Source: Pseudomonas sp. 102515
GTDB lineage: Bacteria > Pseudomonadota > Gammaproteobacteria > Pseudomonadales > Pseudomonadaceae
DNA length: 64,000 nt
Assembly: GCF_031085165.1 (NCBI RefSeq)
Contig: NZ_JAVHTY010000005.1
Location: 1-64,000, forward strand
Direction of reading: 5' to 3'
Numbering within the stretch: the stretch's first letter is position 1; each line of letters starts with the position of its first letter. The position numbers and the translations under genes are program-made. Under the pieces are notes generated by a model. The model saw only the letters and a list, made by a program, of their open reading frames with translations, did no database searches and was not told the DNA's origin. Positions 9,199 to 17,561 of this stretch are shown piece by piece.

Positions 9199-9339
9199 GA
9201 AAGTTCTCCCCTCCACAGCAGTTGATGAGCGAGCACTGACATGGCTGCTGATCGCTCCTGGGTATCACTGATTTAGCTTTGGCAGATGGCTCATTCTCGT
9301 CCAGGCACTCCGGCCGCACAGATGAGCGATTATCTGTAC

Positions 9340-9367
9340 ATAGACCCCGCTTAGCGTCCGCGAGTTC
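9340..9367 (-). promoter_or_regulatory. Candidate AlgU-dependent promoter of algU
   Basis: GAACTC (9367-9362), a 17-bp spacer and TCTAT (9344-9340) resemble the AlgU consensus GAACTT-N16/17-TCTGA. It lies about 140 bp upstream of the GTG start, consistent with autoregulation known in P. aeruginosa. The match is partial, so this is a proposal. Confidence 0.5.
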
Positions 9368-9434
9368 CCCGCCGATGGCTATGCCGTCAGCCGCCTTGTT
9401 CCTATACTCGCCGTCTCGGTGAGAAGGAAACGTC

Positions 9435-11057
9435 ATGGCGCGTCATCTGGAATTCGATGTCCTGGTAATCGGCAGTGGCGCCGCGGGCCTGACGCTCGCG
9501 CTCAATCTGCCCGCGACGCTGTCGATCGCGGTGCTGAGCAAGGGCGAGCTGGCGCATGGCTCGACCTACTGGGCGCAGGGGGGTGTCGCCGCCGTGCTGG
9601 ACGAGGGCGACACCATCGAGGCGCACGTGCAGGATACCCTAGTCGCCGGCGCCGGGCTGTGTGACGAGGCCGCTGTGCGCTTCACCGTCGAGCACAGTCG
9701 CGAGGCCATGCAGTGGCTGATCGACCAGGGCGTGCCCTTCACCCGCGAGCAGGACGCCGCCAAGGGCAGCCTGGGTTTTCACCTGACCCGGGAAGGCGGC
9801 CACAGCCACCGCCGCATCATCCACGCCGCCGATGCCACCGGCATGGCGATCTTCGACACCCTGCTGCGCACCGCCGAAGGCCGCCCCAATATCCAGCTGC
9901 TCAGCCAGCGCGTGGCGGTGGATCTGATCACCACGGAAAAACTCGGCCGGCCAGGCGCTCGCTGCCTGGGCGCCTATGTGCTCGACCGCACCAGCGACCA
10001 GGTGGATACCCTGCATGCGCGCTTCACGGTGCTGGCCACCGGCGGCGCCAGCAAGGCCTACCTCTATAGCACCAACCAGGACAGCGCCAGCGGCGACGGC
10101 ATCGCCATGGCCTGGCGCGCCGGCTGTTCGGTGGCCAATCTGGAATTCAACCAGTTCCACCCCACCTGCCTCTATCATCCCCATGCGCGGAGCTTCCTGA
10201 TCACCGAAGCCCTGCGTGGCGAAGGCGCCGTCTTGCGCCTGCCGGATGGCGAACGCTTCATGCCGCGCTTCGATCCTCGCGCCGATCTCGCCCCACGCGA
10301 CGTGGTGGCGCGCGCCATCGACCACGAGATGAAGCGCCTGGGCATCGACTGCGTCTTTCTCGACATCAGCCACAAGCCGGCGGATTTCGTGCAGGAGCAC
10401 TTTCCCACGGTCCATCGGCGCTGCCTGGAACTGGGCATCGACATCACCCGGGACGCGATCCCCGTGGTACCGGCGGCGCACTACACCTGTGGCGGGGTGC
10501 GCGTCGACCAGCACGGGCGCTCGGATCTCGCCGGTCTCTATGCCATCGGCGAAACCAGCTGTACCGGTCTGCATGGCGCCAATCGCATGGCCAGCAATTC
10601 GCTGCTGGAGTGCTTCGTCTACGCGCGCTCGGCGGCGCTGGACATCCAGGCGCAAGAGGCCGAGATCACCATGCCGAGCGACCTGCCCGACTGGGATGCC
10701 AGCCAGGTGACGGACTCGGACGAGGACGTGGTGATCGCACACAACTGGGACGAGTTGCGGCGCTTCATGTGGGACTACGTCGGCATCGTGCGCACCACCA
10801 AGCGACTGGTGCGCGCCCGCCATCGCATTCGGCTGCTGATGGACGAGATCGACGAGTTCTACAGCAACTACCGGGTCAGCCGCGACCTGATCGAATTGCG
10901 CAACCTGGCGCAGGTGGCGGAGCTGATCATCGATAGCGCCCTCGCCCGCCAGGAGAGTCGCGGCCTGCACTTCACCCTGGACTATCCGCAACTCGCCAGT
11001 ACTGCCCGGGACACTATTCTGCTGCCGCGAACCGGCGCGGCGCGAAGCGAAGCCTGA
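9435..11057 (+). CDS. nadB: L-aspartate oxidase NadB
   Basis: NadB oxidises L-aspartate to iminoaspartate, the first step of de novo NAD synthesis, using FAD. The N-terminal dinucleotide-binding motif [13 protein letters not shown] is at about residues 11-23; active-site landmarks of the succinate dehydrogenase/fumarate reductase flavoprotein family follow ([49 protein letters not shown]). Its 540 residues fit the family. AAGGA lies upstream of the ATG. The 3' end overlaps the convergent ygfX by 44 bp. Confidence 0.97.
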   Translation: MARHLEFDVLVIGSGAAGLTLALNLPATLSIAVLSKGELAHGSTYWAQGGVAAVLDEGDTIEAHVQDTLVAGAGLCDEAAVRFTVEHSREAMQWLIDQGVPFTREQDAAKGSLGFHLTREGGHSHRRIIHAADATGMAIFDTLLRTAEGRPNIQLLSQRVAVDLITTEKLGRPGARCLGAYVLDRTSDQVDTLHARFTVLATGGASKAYLYSTNQDSASGDGIAMAWRAGCSVANLEFNQFHPTCLYHPHARSFLITEALRGEGAVLRLPDGERFMPRFDPRADLAPRDVVARAIDHEMKRLGIDCVFLDISHKPADFVQEHFPTVHRRCLELGIDITRDAIPVVPAAHYTCGGVRVDQHGRSDLAGLYAIGETSCTGLHGANRMASNSLLECFVYARSAALDIQAQEAEITMPSDLPDWDASQVTDSDEDVVIAHNWDELRRFMWDYVGIVRTTKRLVRARHRIRLLMDEIDEFYSNYRVSRDLIELRNLAQVAELIIDSALARQESRGLHFTLDYPQLASTARDTILLPRTGAARSEA

Positions 11058-11466
11058 CTCTCAGGCGGCGATGGGCGTCCGCGGTGAGGCTGTCGCGGGC
11101 GATGCAGAGACTGCGGGTGCGTCTTTCGTCCGGCAGCCGATAGCGCAGGACCACTAGCCGCGGCAGGGCCAGGCTGTCCGGGCGCACCTGGATGGCCTGC
11201 CAGCCGTTCGCTGGCGACCAGAGCTGCCAACCCTCGGCACCATGCCGCAGCCGCCGCGGCACGCCAGGGTAGCGCTGCTGGAGCTGGCGCTGGCGCACGC
11301 GATGCCACGACCAGAGCACCAGCAGCGTCAGGAGCGGCTTGAGCGTCCAGGGAATGGCCGCCAGCCAGGGGCAGATCCCTGCGCAGAAGGCGGCCAGGGC
11401 GTGCAGCCGCAGGAGGCCGGCAGAGGCGCTCCAGCGGCATTCGAAGGGCTCAAGCCGGCTGGACAC
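11014..11466 (-). CDS. YgfX/CptA-type small membrane protein
   Basis: A 150-residue protein starting at GTG 11466, overlapping the end of sdhE by 17 bp. Two hydrophobic segments lie near residues 17-36 and 40-54 ([29 protein letters not shown]), followed by a basic soluble region ([29 protein letters not shown]) typical of the YgfX family. YgfX is encoded with SdhE in many gammaproteobacteria; it has been described as a membrane partner of SdhE and, in E. coli, as a cytoskeleton-affecting toxin. The position and shape support the call; the function here is inferred. Confidence 0.75.
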   Translation of the reverse strand: MSSRLEPFECRWSASAGLLRLHALAAFCAGICPWLAAIPWTLKPLLTLLVLWSWHRVRQRQLQQRYPGVPRRLRHGAEGWQLWSPANGWQAIQVRPDSLALPRLVVLRYRLPDERRTRSLCIARDSLTADAHRRLRVRLRFAPRRFAAAE

Positions 11467-11707
11467 GGTCCAGGATCATGCGCACGATGAGCTGCAGATC
11501 GGCGTCTTCCGGCTCGCCACGCTGCATGAACCAGTGGAACATGTCCTGATCCTCGCACTCGAGCAGCTTGCGATAGCGCGCCTGGTCTTCCGCGCCCAGG
11601 GAGGAATAGACCTCCTTGACGAAGGGCACCAGCAATACATCCAGTTCCAGCATGCCGCGACGGCTGTGCCAGTACAATCTGTTGAGTTCGGTAGCTTCGG
11701 TACTCAT
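11450..11707 (-). CDS. sdhE: FAD assembly factor SdhE (YgfY/CptB)
   Basis: SdhE promotes covalent FAD attachment to succinate dehydrogenase and fumarate reductase flavoproteins. The 85-residue protein carries the hallmark RRGMLELD motif at about residues 15-22 and the acidic segment [12 protein letters not shown]. The ATG at 11707 has GGAG a few bases upstream and matches the usual N-terminus; longer reading upstream is not expected to be translated. It forms an operon with ygfX and is divergent from ygfZ. Confidence 0.93.
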   Translation of the reverse strand: MSTEATELNRLYWHSRRGMLELDVLLVPFVKEVYSSLGAEDQARYRKLLECEDQDMFHWFMQRGEPEDADLQLIVRMILDRVQPA

Positions 11708-11829
11708 GGGGACTCCTGCGACAATCGGCGCAGTATAAGCCCGAAGCGCCCCGCCGCGCAGTGCGCCTGACATTCACCCCGGGCGCGCCTATGATGAGCG
11801 GCTTCACTCGACACGGAGCTGCTGCCGCA

Positions 11830-12747
11830 ATGGCCGACTCGCCGTATTTCTGCCGCTTGACCCACGAAGGCGTCCTGGCCATCCGCGGGGTCGATGCGAC
11901 CAAGTTTCTCCAGGGGCAGGTGACCTGCAACCTCAACTATCTCGCTGACGACCAGGCCGGCCTGGGGGGGCGCTGCACGCCCAAGGGGCGCCTGGTGTCC
12001 AGCTTCCGCATCGTCAAGCAGGCCGACGGCTATCTGCTGGCGATGGCCGCGGAGCTGGTCGAGCCCTTGCTGACCGATCTGAAGAAGTATGCGGTCTTCT
12101 CCAAGTCGACGCTGACCGATGAGAGCGGCCAATGGCAACGCCTGGGGCTCTCTGCCGCCGGCTTCGCCAGCGCCTATCCCGACGTCGTGCTGGGCGACCA
12201 GGCCAATGCCGTGGCGCCGCTCGATGACGGCTTCGCCCTGCGGCTGGAGGATGGCCGGATCGAGACCTGGCGCACAGCAAACGCAGCGGCGCCGGCATTG
12301 CCGGAGGTCGCGCTCGACGCCTGGCTGCTGGCCCAGGTACGGGCCGGCGTGGGCCAGGTGTTCGGCGCGACCCGCGAGCTGTTCGTCCCGCAGATGATCA
12401 ATCTACAGGCGCTGGATGGCGTGAGCTTTCGCAAGGGCTGCTACACCGGCCAGGAAATCGTCGCGCGCATGCAGTACCTGGGCAAGCTCAAGCGGCGCCT
12501 CTATCGGCTCGCCGGCAGCGACCAGCCCCCTGCCGTGGGTACCGAGCTGTTCTCGCCGGTGCATGGCAGCAGCGTGGGCGAGGTGGTGCTCGCCGCGGCC
12601 AGCCCAGAGGGTTGCGAATTCCTGGCGGTGCTGCAGGGCGATGCCGCCGAGGATGGACGCGTCTCGGTGGGCAGCTCGGGCGGGCCAAACTGCCGTTTAC
12701 TCGATTTGCCCTACTCACTCGATAGCGATCGTGAAATAAAGCGCTGA
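11830..12747 (+). CDS. ygfZ: Folate-binding tRNA-modifying/Fe-S protein YgfZ
   Basis: YgfZ is a tetrahydrofolate-dependent protein that supports Fe-S cluster enzymes such as MiaB. The 305-residue product shows the YgfZ signature KGCYTGQEIVARMQYLGK, with its conserved Cys, at about residues 200-217, and an N-terminal aminomethyltransferase-like region (IRGVDATKFLQGQVTCN). The start chosen is ATG 11830; earlier in-frame codons read into the sdhE promoter region without similarity to the family. It faces away from sdhE. Confidence 0.93.
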   Translation: MADSPYFCRLTHEGVLAIRGVDATKFLQGQVTCNLNYLADDQAGLGGRCTPKGRLVSSFRIVKQADGYLLAMAAELVEPLLTDLKKYAVFSKSTLTDESGQWQRLGLSAAGFASAYPDVVLGDQANAVAPLDDGFALRLEDGRIETWRTANAAAPALPEVALDAWLLAQVRAGVGQVFGATRELFVPQMINLQALDGVSFRKGCYTGQEIVARMQYLGKLKRRLYRLAGSDQPPAVGTELFSPVHGSSVGEVVLAAASPEGCEFLAVLQGDAAEDGRVSVGSSGGPNCRLLDLPYSLDSDREIKR

Positions 12748-12787
12748 AGGTTGGGATCGCCTTTTCCGCTCCTCACACAGGTACGTC

Positions 12788-13618
12788 ATGACTCCTCTTG
12801 CCGAAAAAGTTGTCCAAGATCTTCTCCACGCGATAGACACCGATCGCGTGGTGCTGCCCACCCTTCCCGAGGTGGCACTGAAGGTCAGAGAAGCGGCCGA
12901 AGACCCCAACGTGGGTGTCGCCGAGCTGAGCCGGGTGATCGCCATGGACGCCGCCCTGACGGCGCGCCTGATCAAGGTGGTCAACAGCCCGCTCCTACGT
13001 ACCAACAAGGAGATCACCGACCTGCAGATGGCGGTCGGGCGCCTGGGTATCAACTACACGGCGAATCTGGCCACGGGCCTGGCGATGCAGCAGATGTTCC
13101 AGGCCACCAGCGACGCCGTGGATCGCAAGATGCGCGAGGTCTGGAGCCAGGGTACCGAGATCGCCGCCATCAGCCATGCGCTGTGCAAGAAGTACACGCG
13201 CCTGATGGCCGACCGTGCCCTGCTCGCCGGCCTGGTGCACCAGATCGGCGTGCTGCCGATCCTCACCTATGCCGAAGAACAGGAAGAGCTGCTGGCCAAC
13301 GCCATCACCCTCGACCAGGTGACGGCGCGCATCCATCCGCAGATCGGCGAACGCATTCTCAAGGTCTGGGATTTCCCGGCCGACATCGCCTGCGTACCGC
13401 GGGAATATCTGGCGCTGGAGCGGCAGCCCGCGGCGGCCGACTATGCCGATATCGTGCAGATCGCGACCCAGCTGCACGCGCAGCGCCAGGGTCAGCCGGA
13501 GATCGCGGTCCAGACGCTGCCGGCCAGTATCCGCCTGGGGCTGAACAACCAGCCGGACCCTGCCCAGGATCAGTCCTTCTGGGACGCGGTGGAACAGTCG
13601 CGCACCCTGCTCGGCTGA
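12788..13618 (+). CDS. HDOD-domain signalling protein
   Basis: A 276-residue protein made almost entirely of one HDOD domain (about residues 20-215): TLPEVALKVREAAEDPNVGV, VVNSPLLRTNKEI and LLAGLVHQIGVLPIL are typical. HDOD proteins resemble HD phosphohydrolases but lack most metal ligands and act as regulators of motility, biofilm or stress in several bacteria. No receiver or other sensor domain is attached. It lies 40 bp after ygfZ. The exact role is unknown. Confidence 0.88.
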   Translation: MTPLAEKVVQDLLHAIDTDRVVLPTLPEVALKVREAAEDPNVGVAELSRVIAMDAALTARLIKVVNSPLLRTNKEITDLQMAVGRLGINYTANLATGLAMQQMFQATSDAVDRKMREVWSQGTEIAAISHALCKKYTRLMADRALLAGLVHQIGVLPILTYAEEQEELLANAITLDQVTARIHPQIGERILKVWDFPADIACVPREYLALERQPAAADYADIVQIATQLHAQRQGQPEIAVQTLPASIRLGLNNQPDPAQDQSFWDAVEQSRTLLG

Positions 13619-13625
13619 GCATCGG

Positions 13626-13674
13626 GCTTGTCTGAAAAGTCGCCGAGCGAAGGTCAGGTACTTTTAGACAAGGC
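13626..13674. repeat. Imperfect 15-bp inverted repeat between converging genes
   Basis: GCTTGTCTGAAAAGT (13626-13640) is repeated in inverse orientation as ACTTTTAGACAAGGC (13660-13674), with an imperfect match and a 19-bp centre. It touches the tctE stop and follows the HDOD gene, so it may act as a bidirectional terminator or be a REP-like element. Confidence 0.55.
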
Positions 13675-15078
13675 CTAGGCTTCCTCGGCGGGAAATTCGA
13701 CCCGCACCCGCAGCCCGCCGAGCGCGCCGTCCAGCAACTGGATACGGGCGCGGTGGGCGGCGCAGATCTCACCGACGATGGCCAGCCCCAGACCGGCGCC
13801 CCCGGACTGCGGATCCAGGCGCTGAAAGCGCTCGAAGACCCTGGCCCGCGCATTGGCCGGAATGCCGGGGCCGTCATCCTCGACTTCCAGCACCGCCGGG
13901 GCCAGCACCCGTACCACGATGTTGCCACCTGGCTGGCTATGGGCCAGGGCGTTTTCCACCAGATTGCAGAGCAGCTCGTTGAGCAGCGTCGGTTCGCCGA
14001 TCACCGGCGCCTTGGCGAAGGGCTCGAAGGCCAGGGCGACGCCCTTGGCATGGGCCAGCGGCGCCAGCGCCATGGCCAGCTCCCTGGCCAGTTCGCTGAG
14101 TTCCAGGCGTTCGGCGCCCCCCTCGGCGATGGCCTGGGCGCCGCTCTCGATGCGGGCCAGCGACAGCAGCTGGTTGGCCAGGCGCGCCAGGCGATCGGTG
14201 CTCGCGCGGGTCTCTTCCAAGGTGGCGTACCAGGCCTGGGGCTCGCGTTCGCGCAGGCCCAGTTCGACCCGCGCCTTGATCGCCGCCAGCGGGGTGCGCA
14301 ATTCGTGGGCGGCGTTGGCGATGAAATCGGCCTGGCGCTCGAACAGGCGGCGCAGGCGCAGGGTGAAGCCTTCCAGGGCATGCACCAGCGGCAGCAGTTC
14401 CTGGGGCGCTCGCACCTCGGGCAGCGGTCGCAGGTCGTCGACCCCACGCTCTTCCACGGCCTGGCGCAGGCGCTCCAGGGGACGCAGGGCGGCGCCAACC
14501 GCCATCCATACCAGCAGGATGGCACCCAGCCCCATCAGGCCAAGGCGGATCAGGGTGTCGGTGAGCAGGCTGCGGGCCACCTCCTCGCGGGCTTCGGCGG
14601 TCTCGGCGACGCGGATCTCGGCCATGCCGGTGAGATCCGGCTGGCTGACCGGCTGGGCCAGGCTCACCACCCGTACGTCCTTGCCGCGGTAGGTGCTGTT
14701 GTAGAAGCGCGCCAGGGCCGGATAGTCGCGGGTCAGCGGGGCGTCCGGTGGTGGCGGCGGAATCTCCTCGTAACCGGAGATCAACCGGCCGCGGGTATCT
14801 AGCACCTGATAGAAGATGCGCCCGACGTTGTCGTAGGCGAAGTTGTCCAGGGCGATGTAGGGCACATCGGCGCGCAGGGTGCCATTGGTGGCCGACAGAC
14901 CGGCGGCGATGGTCCGGGCCGAGGCCAGCAGCGTCCGGTCATAGGCCACGTCGGCCAGCCGCCGGCCATTGAGATAGGCCGCCAGGCTGCTGATCGCCAG
15001 AATCACCGCGAGCAGGATGACCATTCGCAGCAGCAGGCGGCCACGCAGGCTGCCCGCCGCCTTCGCCACCTCAGCCAT
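13675..15078 (-). CDS. tctE: Sensor histidine kinase TctE (tricarboxylate two-component system)
   Basis: TctE phosphorylates TctD in response to tricarboxylates such as citrate. The 467-residue protein (ATG 15078, overlapping tctD by 8 bp) has two membrane segments (about 15-34 and 155-176) flanking a periplasmic sensor region, a HAMP-like segment, the H-box FIANAAHELRTPLAAIK with the phospho-acceptor His, and an ATPase domain with NLVENALAHS (N-box), VEDDGPGIP (G1) and GGAGLGLAIV (G2). Location beside tctCBA supports the assignment. Confidence 0.92.
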   Translation of the reverse strand: MAEVAKAAGSLRGRLLLRMVILLAVILAISSLAAYLNGRRLADVAYDRTLLASARTIAAGLSATNGTLRADVPYIALDNFAYDNVGRIFYQVLDTRGRLISGYEEIPPPPPDAPLTRDYPALARFYNSTYRGKDVRVVSLAQPVSQPDLTGMAEIRVAETAEAREEVARSLLTDTLIRLGLMGLGAILLVWMAVGAALRPLERLRQAVEERGVDDLRPLPEVRAPQELLPLVHALEGFTLRLRRLFERQADFIANAAHELRTPLAAIKARVELGLREREPQAWYATLEETRASTDRLARLANQLLSLARIESGAQAIAEGGAERLELSELARELAMALAPLAHAKGVALAFEPFAKAPVIGEPTLLNELLCNLVENALAHSQPGGNIVVRVLAPAVLEVEDDGPGIPANARARVFERFQRLDPQSGGAGLGLAIVGEICAAHRARIQLLDGALGGLRVRVEFPAEEA

Positions 15079-15742
15079 GCTGTTCTTCCAGCAGATAGCC
15101 CAGGCCGCGGAAGGTGACGATGCGTACCGCGCCGGCTTCCAGCTTCTTGCGCAGGCGATGCACATAGATCTCGATGGCCTCGGGACTGGCCTCTTCGTCC
15201 AGGCCGAAGACCTGGGCGGCCAGTTGCTCCTTGCTCATGACCCGTCCGGGACGGGCGATGAGCGCGGCCAGCACGGCGTGCTCGCGCGAGGTGAGTGACA
15301 GCGCCTCCTCGCCCAGGGTGAAGCGCGAGGTATTGAGGTCATAGATCAGCGGGCCGCAGCGCTGCTGGCGATCGCCACCCAGCACGCTGCGGCGCAGCAA
15401 GGCCTTGACCCGGGCTTCCAGCTCGGTGAGTTCGAAGGGCTTGGCCAGGTAGTCGTCGGCGCCGAGATTGAGGCCCTGCACCCGATCCTTGACCTCGCCG
15501 CGAGCGGTCAGCATCAGCACCGGCAGGCGATCGCCACGCTCGCGCAACCGCGCCAGGACCTCGAAGCCGTCCATGCGCGGCAGGCCGACATCGAGGATGG
15601 CCAGGGCATAGCTTTCGCTCTGCAGGGCCAGGTCGGCGGCCACGCCATCGTTGAGCAGATCGACGTTGAGCCCGGCATTCTTGAGCGCCTGGGCGACGCT
15701 TTCGGCCAGTGGCGGATGATCTTCGACCAGTAGGATGCGCAC
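15071..15742 (-). CDS. tctD: Response regulator TctD
   Basis: An OmpR-family regulator of 223 residues. The receiver domain has the acidic pocket (VEDHPP), phospho-acceptor Asp51 (LAILDVGLPRMDG), and Lys in YLAKPFE. The C-terminal winged-helix domain (about 125-220) contains SLTSREHAVLAALI and IEIYVHRLRKKLE. It is co-transcribed with tctE (8-bp overlap) and divergent from tctCBA, which it is expected to activate when tricarboxylates are present. Confidence 0.93.
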   Translation of the reverse strand: MRILLVEDHPPLAESVAQALKNAGLNVDLLNDGVAADLALQSESYALAILDVGLPRMDGFEVLARLRERGDRLPVLMLTARGEVKDRVQGLNLGADDYLAKPFELTELEARVKALLRRSVLGGDRQQRCGPLIYDLNTSRFTLGEEALSLTSREHAVLAALIARPGRVMSKEQLAAQVFGLDEEASPEAIEIYVHRLRKKLEAGAVRIVTFRGLGYLLEEQHG

Positions 15743-15818
15743 GCTGACAGCTCCCGCTCAAAAGACTCGAGTTTACCGGATAGCGGCCGGTTGGCCTGCT
15801 GCCAGCGCCGCACTATCG

Positions 15819-15842
15819 CAGCCTTTCACGTCTGAAAGGCTG
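15819..15842. promoter_or_regulatory. Perfect 10-bp inverted repeat, candidate TctD operator
   Basis: CAGCCTTTCA is separated by 4 bp from its exact inverse TGAAAGGCTG; a related half-site (TTGAAAGC) follows at once and another (GTGAAAGG) lies about 20 bp on. It sits 77 bp upstream of tctD in the divergent control region, and no T-run follows, so an operator fits better than a terminator. The whole 330-bp region 15743-16072 otherwise shows only the tiny reading frame listed next. Confidence 0.5.
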
Positions 15843-15951
15843 TTGAAAGCTTGGCGGTCTAGAGTGAAAGGTAGCGGTCCCAGAACCGCATGATGCTTGC
15901 CCAAGCGCCACCCCTGGCTGGCCAACAACAATAACAAGCGGAACGACATCC

Positions 15952-16023
15952 ATGCTCGCCCTCGCGCAGCTCCACGTGCTCACCCTTCTTCTCTATGAAC
16001 GATCGCCGCCCTGGCGAGCCTGA
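15952..16023 (+). other. 23-codon reading frame with porin-like leader; possible opdH remnant or leader peptide
   Basis: An ATG preceded by an A-rich AACAACAATAACAAGCGGAA leader opens a 23-codon frame (starting MLALAQLHVLTLLLY, ending in TGA at 16023), 49 bp before tctC. In P. aeruginosa the porin gene opdH lies between tctD and tctC, and OprD-family porin genes often have such A-rich leaders. The frame itself shows no clear porin sequence. It may be a deletion scar, a leader peptide or chance. Confidence 0.25.
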
Positions 16024-16072
16024 GCCGTGTCCGCCTGTCAGCTTCTGAAATAACAACAAAAGGAAGACGTCG

Positions 16073-17053
16073 ATGAGCACCACCTTGCGCAACCTCACCC
16101 TGACCCTGGCCGCCTCCGTGCTGCTGTCCGCCCAGGCCATGGCCGAACCCAAGCGTCCAGAATGCATCGCCCCGGCTTCCCCGGGTGGTGGCTTCGACCT
16201 GACCTGCAAGCTGGCCCAGAGTGGCCTGGTGGAAGCCAAGTTGCTGGACAGGCCCATGCGTGTGACCTACATGCCCGGCGGCGTGGGCGCGGTGGCCTAC
16301 AACACCGTGGTGGCTCAGCGTCCAGCCGATGGCGACACCATCGTCGCCTTCTCCAGCGGTTCGCTGCTGAACCTGGCGCAGGGCAAGTTCGGTCGTTTCG
16401 ATGAAAAGGCCGTGCGCTGGCTGGCGGCAGTGGGGGCCAGCTATGGCGCCATCGCGGTCAAGGCCGACTCGCCCTACAAGACCCTGGGCGACCTGGTCGA
16501 GGCGCTGAAAAAGGACCCGAGCAAGGTGGTGATCGGCTCCGGCGGTACCGTGGGCAGCCAGGACTGGATGCAGACGGCACTGATCGCCAAGGCCGCCGGC
16601 ATCAATCCCAGGGACCTGCGCTACGTGGCCCTGGAAGGCGGCGGCGAGATCGCCACCGCGCTGCTGGGTGGCCACATCCAGGTCGGCAGCACCGACATCT
16701 CCGACTCCATGCCCCATGTCGAGGCCGGCAACATGCGCCTCCTGGCGGTCTTCGCCGAGCAGCGTTTCGACGAACCGGCGATGAAGGACATCCCCACCGC
16801 ACGCGAGCAGGGCTACGACATCGTCTGGCCGGTGGTCCGCGGCTTCTATGTCGGCCCGAAGGTCACCGACGAGCAGTACAACTGGTGGAAGGCCAGCTTC
16901 GACAAGCTGCTGGCGTCCGACGACTTCGCCAAGCTGCGTGATCAGCGCGAGCTCTTCCCCTTCGCCATGACCGGCGCCGAGCTGGACGCCTATGTGCAGA
17001 AGGAAGTCGCGCGTTACCGCGGCATGGCCAAGGAATTCGGCCTGATCCAGTAA
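16073..17053 (+). CDS. tctC: Tricarboxylate-binding periplasmic protein TctC (Bug family)
   Basis: TctC captures citrate-like tricarboxylates in the periplasm and delivers them to the TctA/TctB membrane components. The 326-residue protein has a signal peptide (about 1-24, ending in AQAMA) and the Bug-family fold; IAPASPGGGFDLTC and MPGGVGAVAYN line the ligand region. AAAGGAAG precedes the ATG. It is first of the tctCBA operon, 48 bp before tctB. Confidence 0.93.
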   Translation: MSTTLRNLTLTLAASVLLSAQAMAEPKRPECIAPASPGGGFDLTCKLAQSGLVEAKLLDRPMRVTYMPGGVGAVAYNTVVAQRPADGDTIVAFSSGSLLNLAQGKFGRFDEKAVRWLAAVGASYGAIAVKADSPYKTLGDLVEALKKDPSKVVIGSGGTVGSQDWMQTALIAKAAGINPRDLRYVALEGGGEIATALLGGHIQVGSTDISDSMPHVEAGNMRLLAVFAEQRFDEPAMKDIPTAREQGYDIVWPVVRGFYVGPKVTDEQYNWWKASFDKLLASDDFAKLRDQRELFPFAMTGAELDAYVQKEVARYRGMAKEFGLIQ

Positions 17054-17101
17054 CGAGCCCCCGCCCCTGGCGCCCCTCCGGGCGCCTTCGAGGATGTCGA
17101 C

Positions 17102-17560
17102 ATGATCTTCCAACGCGCCTTCATGGCGGTCTGGCTGGTGGCCGGGCTCGTCATGCTGTTCATCGCCCGGGATTACCAGGCGCCTTTCTCCTACGAGCCG
17201 GTTGGGCCACGGGCCTATCCGATGCTGATGTTCGGGCTGATGAGCCTGGGCCTCGCCTATCTGATCATCCGCCCCACGCCGATCGGCGATGGCGAGGACC
17301 AGAAGCCGCTTGACGCTTCCTCGCTGCGCAAGGTGGTGGCCTGCTGCGTCATCCTGCTGGGCTACGCCCTGACCTTCCAGCCGCTGGGCTTCCCCTTGAG
17401 CGCCTTCCTTACCGCCACCCTGTGCGGCCTGCTCTATGGCGGCCGCCTGATGCCCTGTGCCCTGGTCAGCCTGCTGCTCTCGGTAAGTCTCTATGTGCTG
17501 TTCGACCGGGTGATGGAAGTCCCCCTACCCCTTGGCGTGCTGGAATTCCTGGAGGGCTGA
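17102..17560 (+). CDS. tctB: Tricarboxylate transporter small membrane subunit TctB
   Basis: TctB is the small membrane subunit of the tripartite tricarboxylate transporter. The 152-residue protein has four hydrophobic segments (starting near residues 5, 38, 75 and 115), the usual topology. It ends 1 bp before the tctA start, so the two are translated together. Confidence 0.9.
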   Translation: MIFQRAFMAVWLVAGLVMLFIARDYQAPFSYEPVGPRAYPMLMFGLMSLGLAYLIIRPTPIGDGEDQKPLDASSLRKVVACCVILLGYALTFQPLGFPLSAFLTATLCGLLYGGRLMPCALVSLLLSVSLYVLFDRVMEVPLPLGVLEFLEG

Positions 17561-17561
17561 C

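Noticed and set aside
9199-9216. Upstream GTG start for AlgU at 9216
   Set aside because: It would overlap the GGAGGGGAG that serves the GTG at 9198, and no Shine-Dalgarno sequence lies before it.
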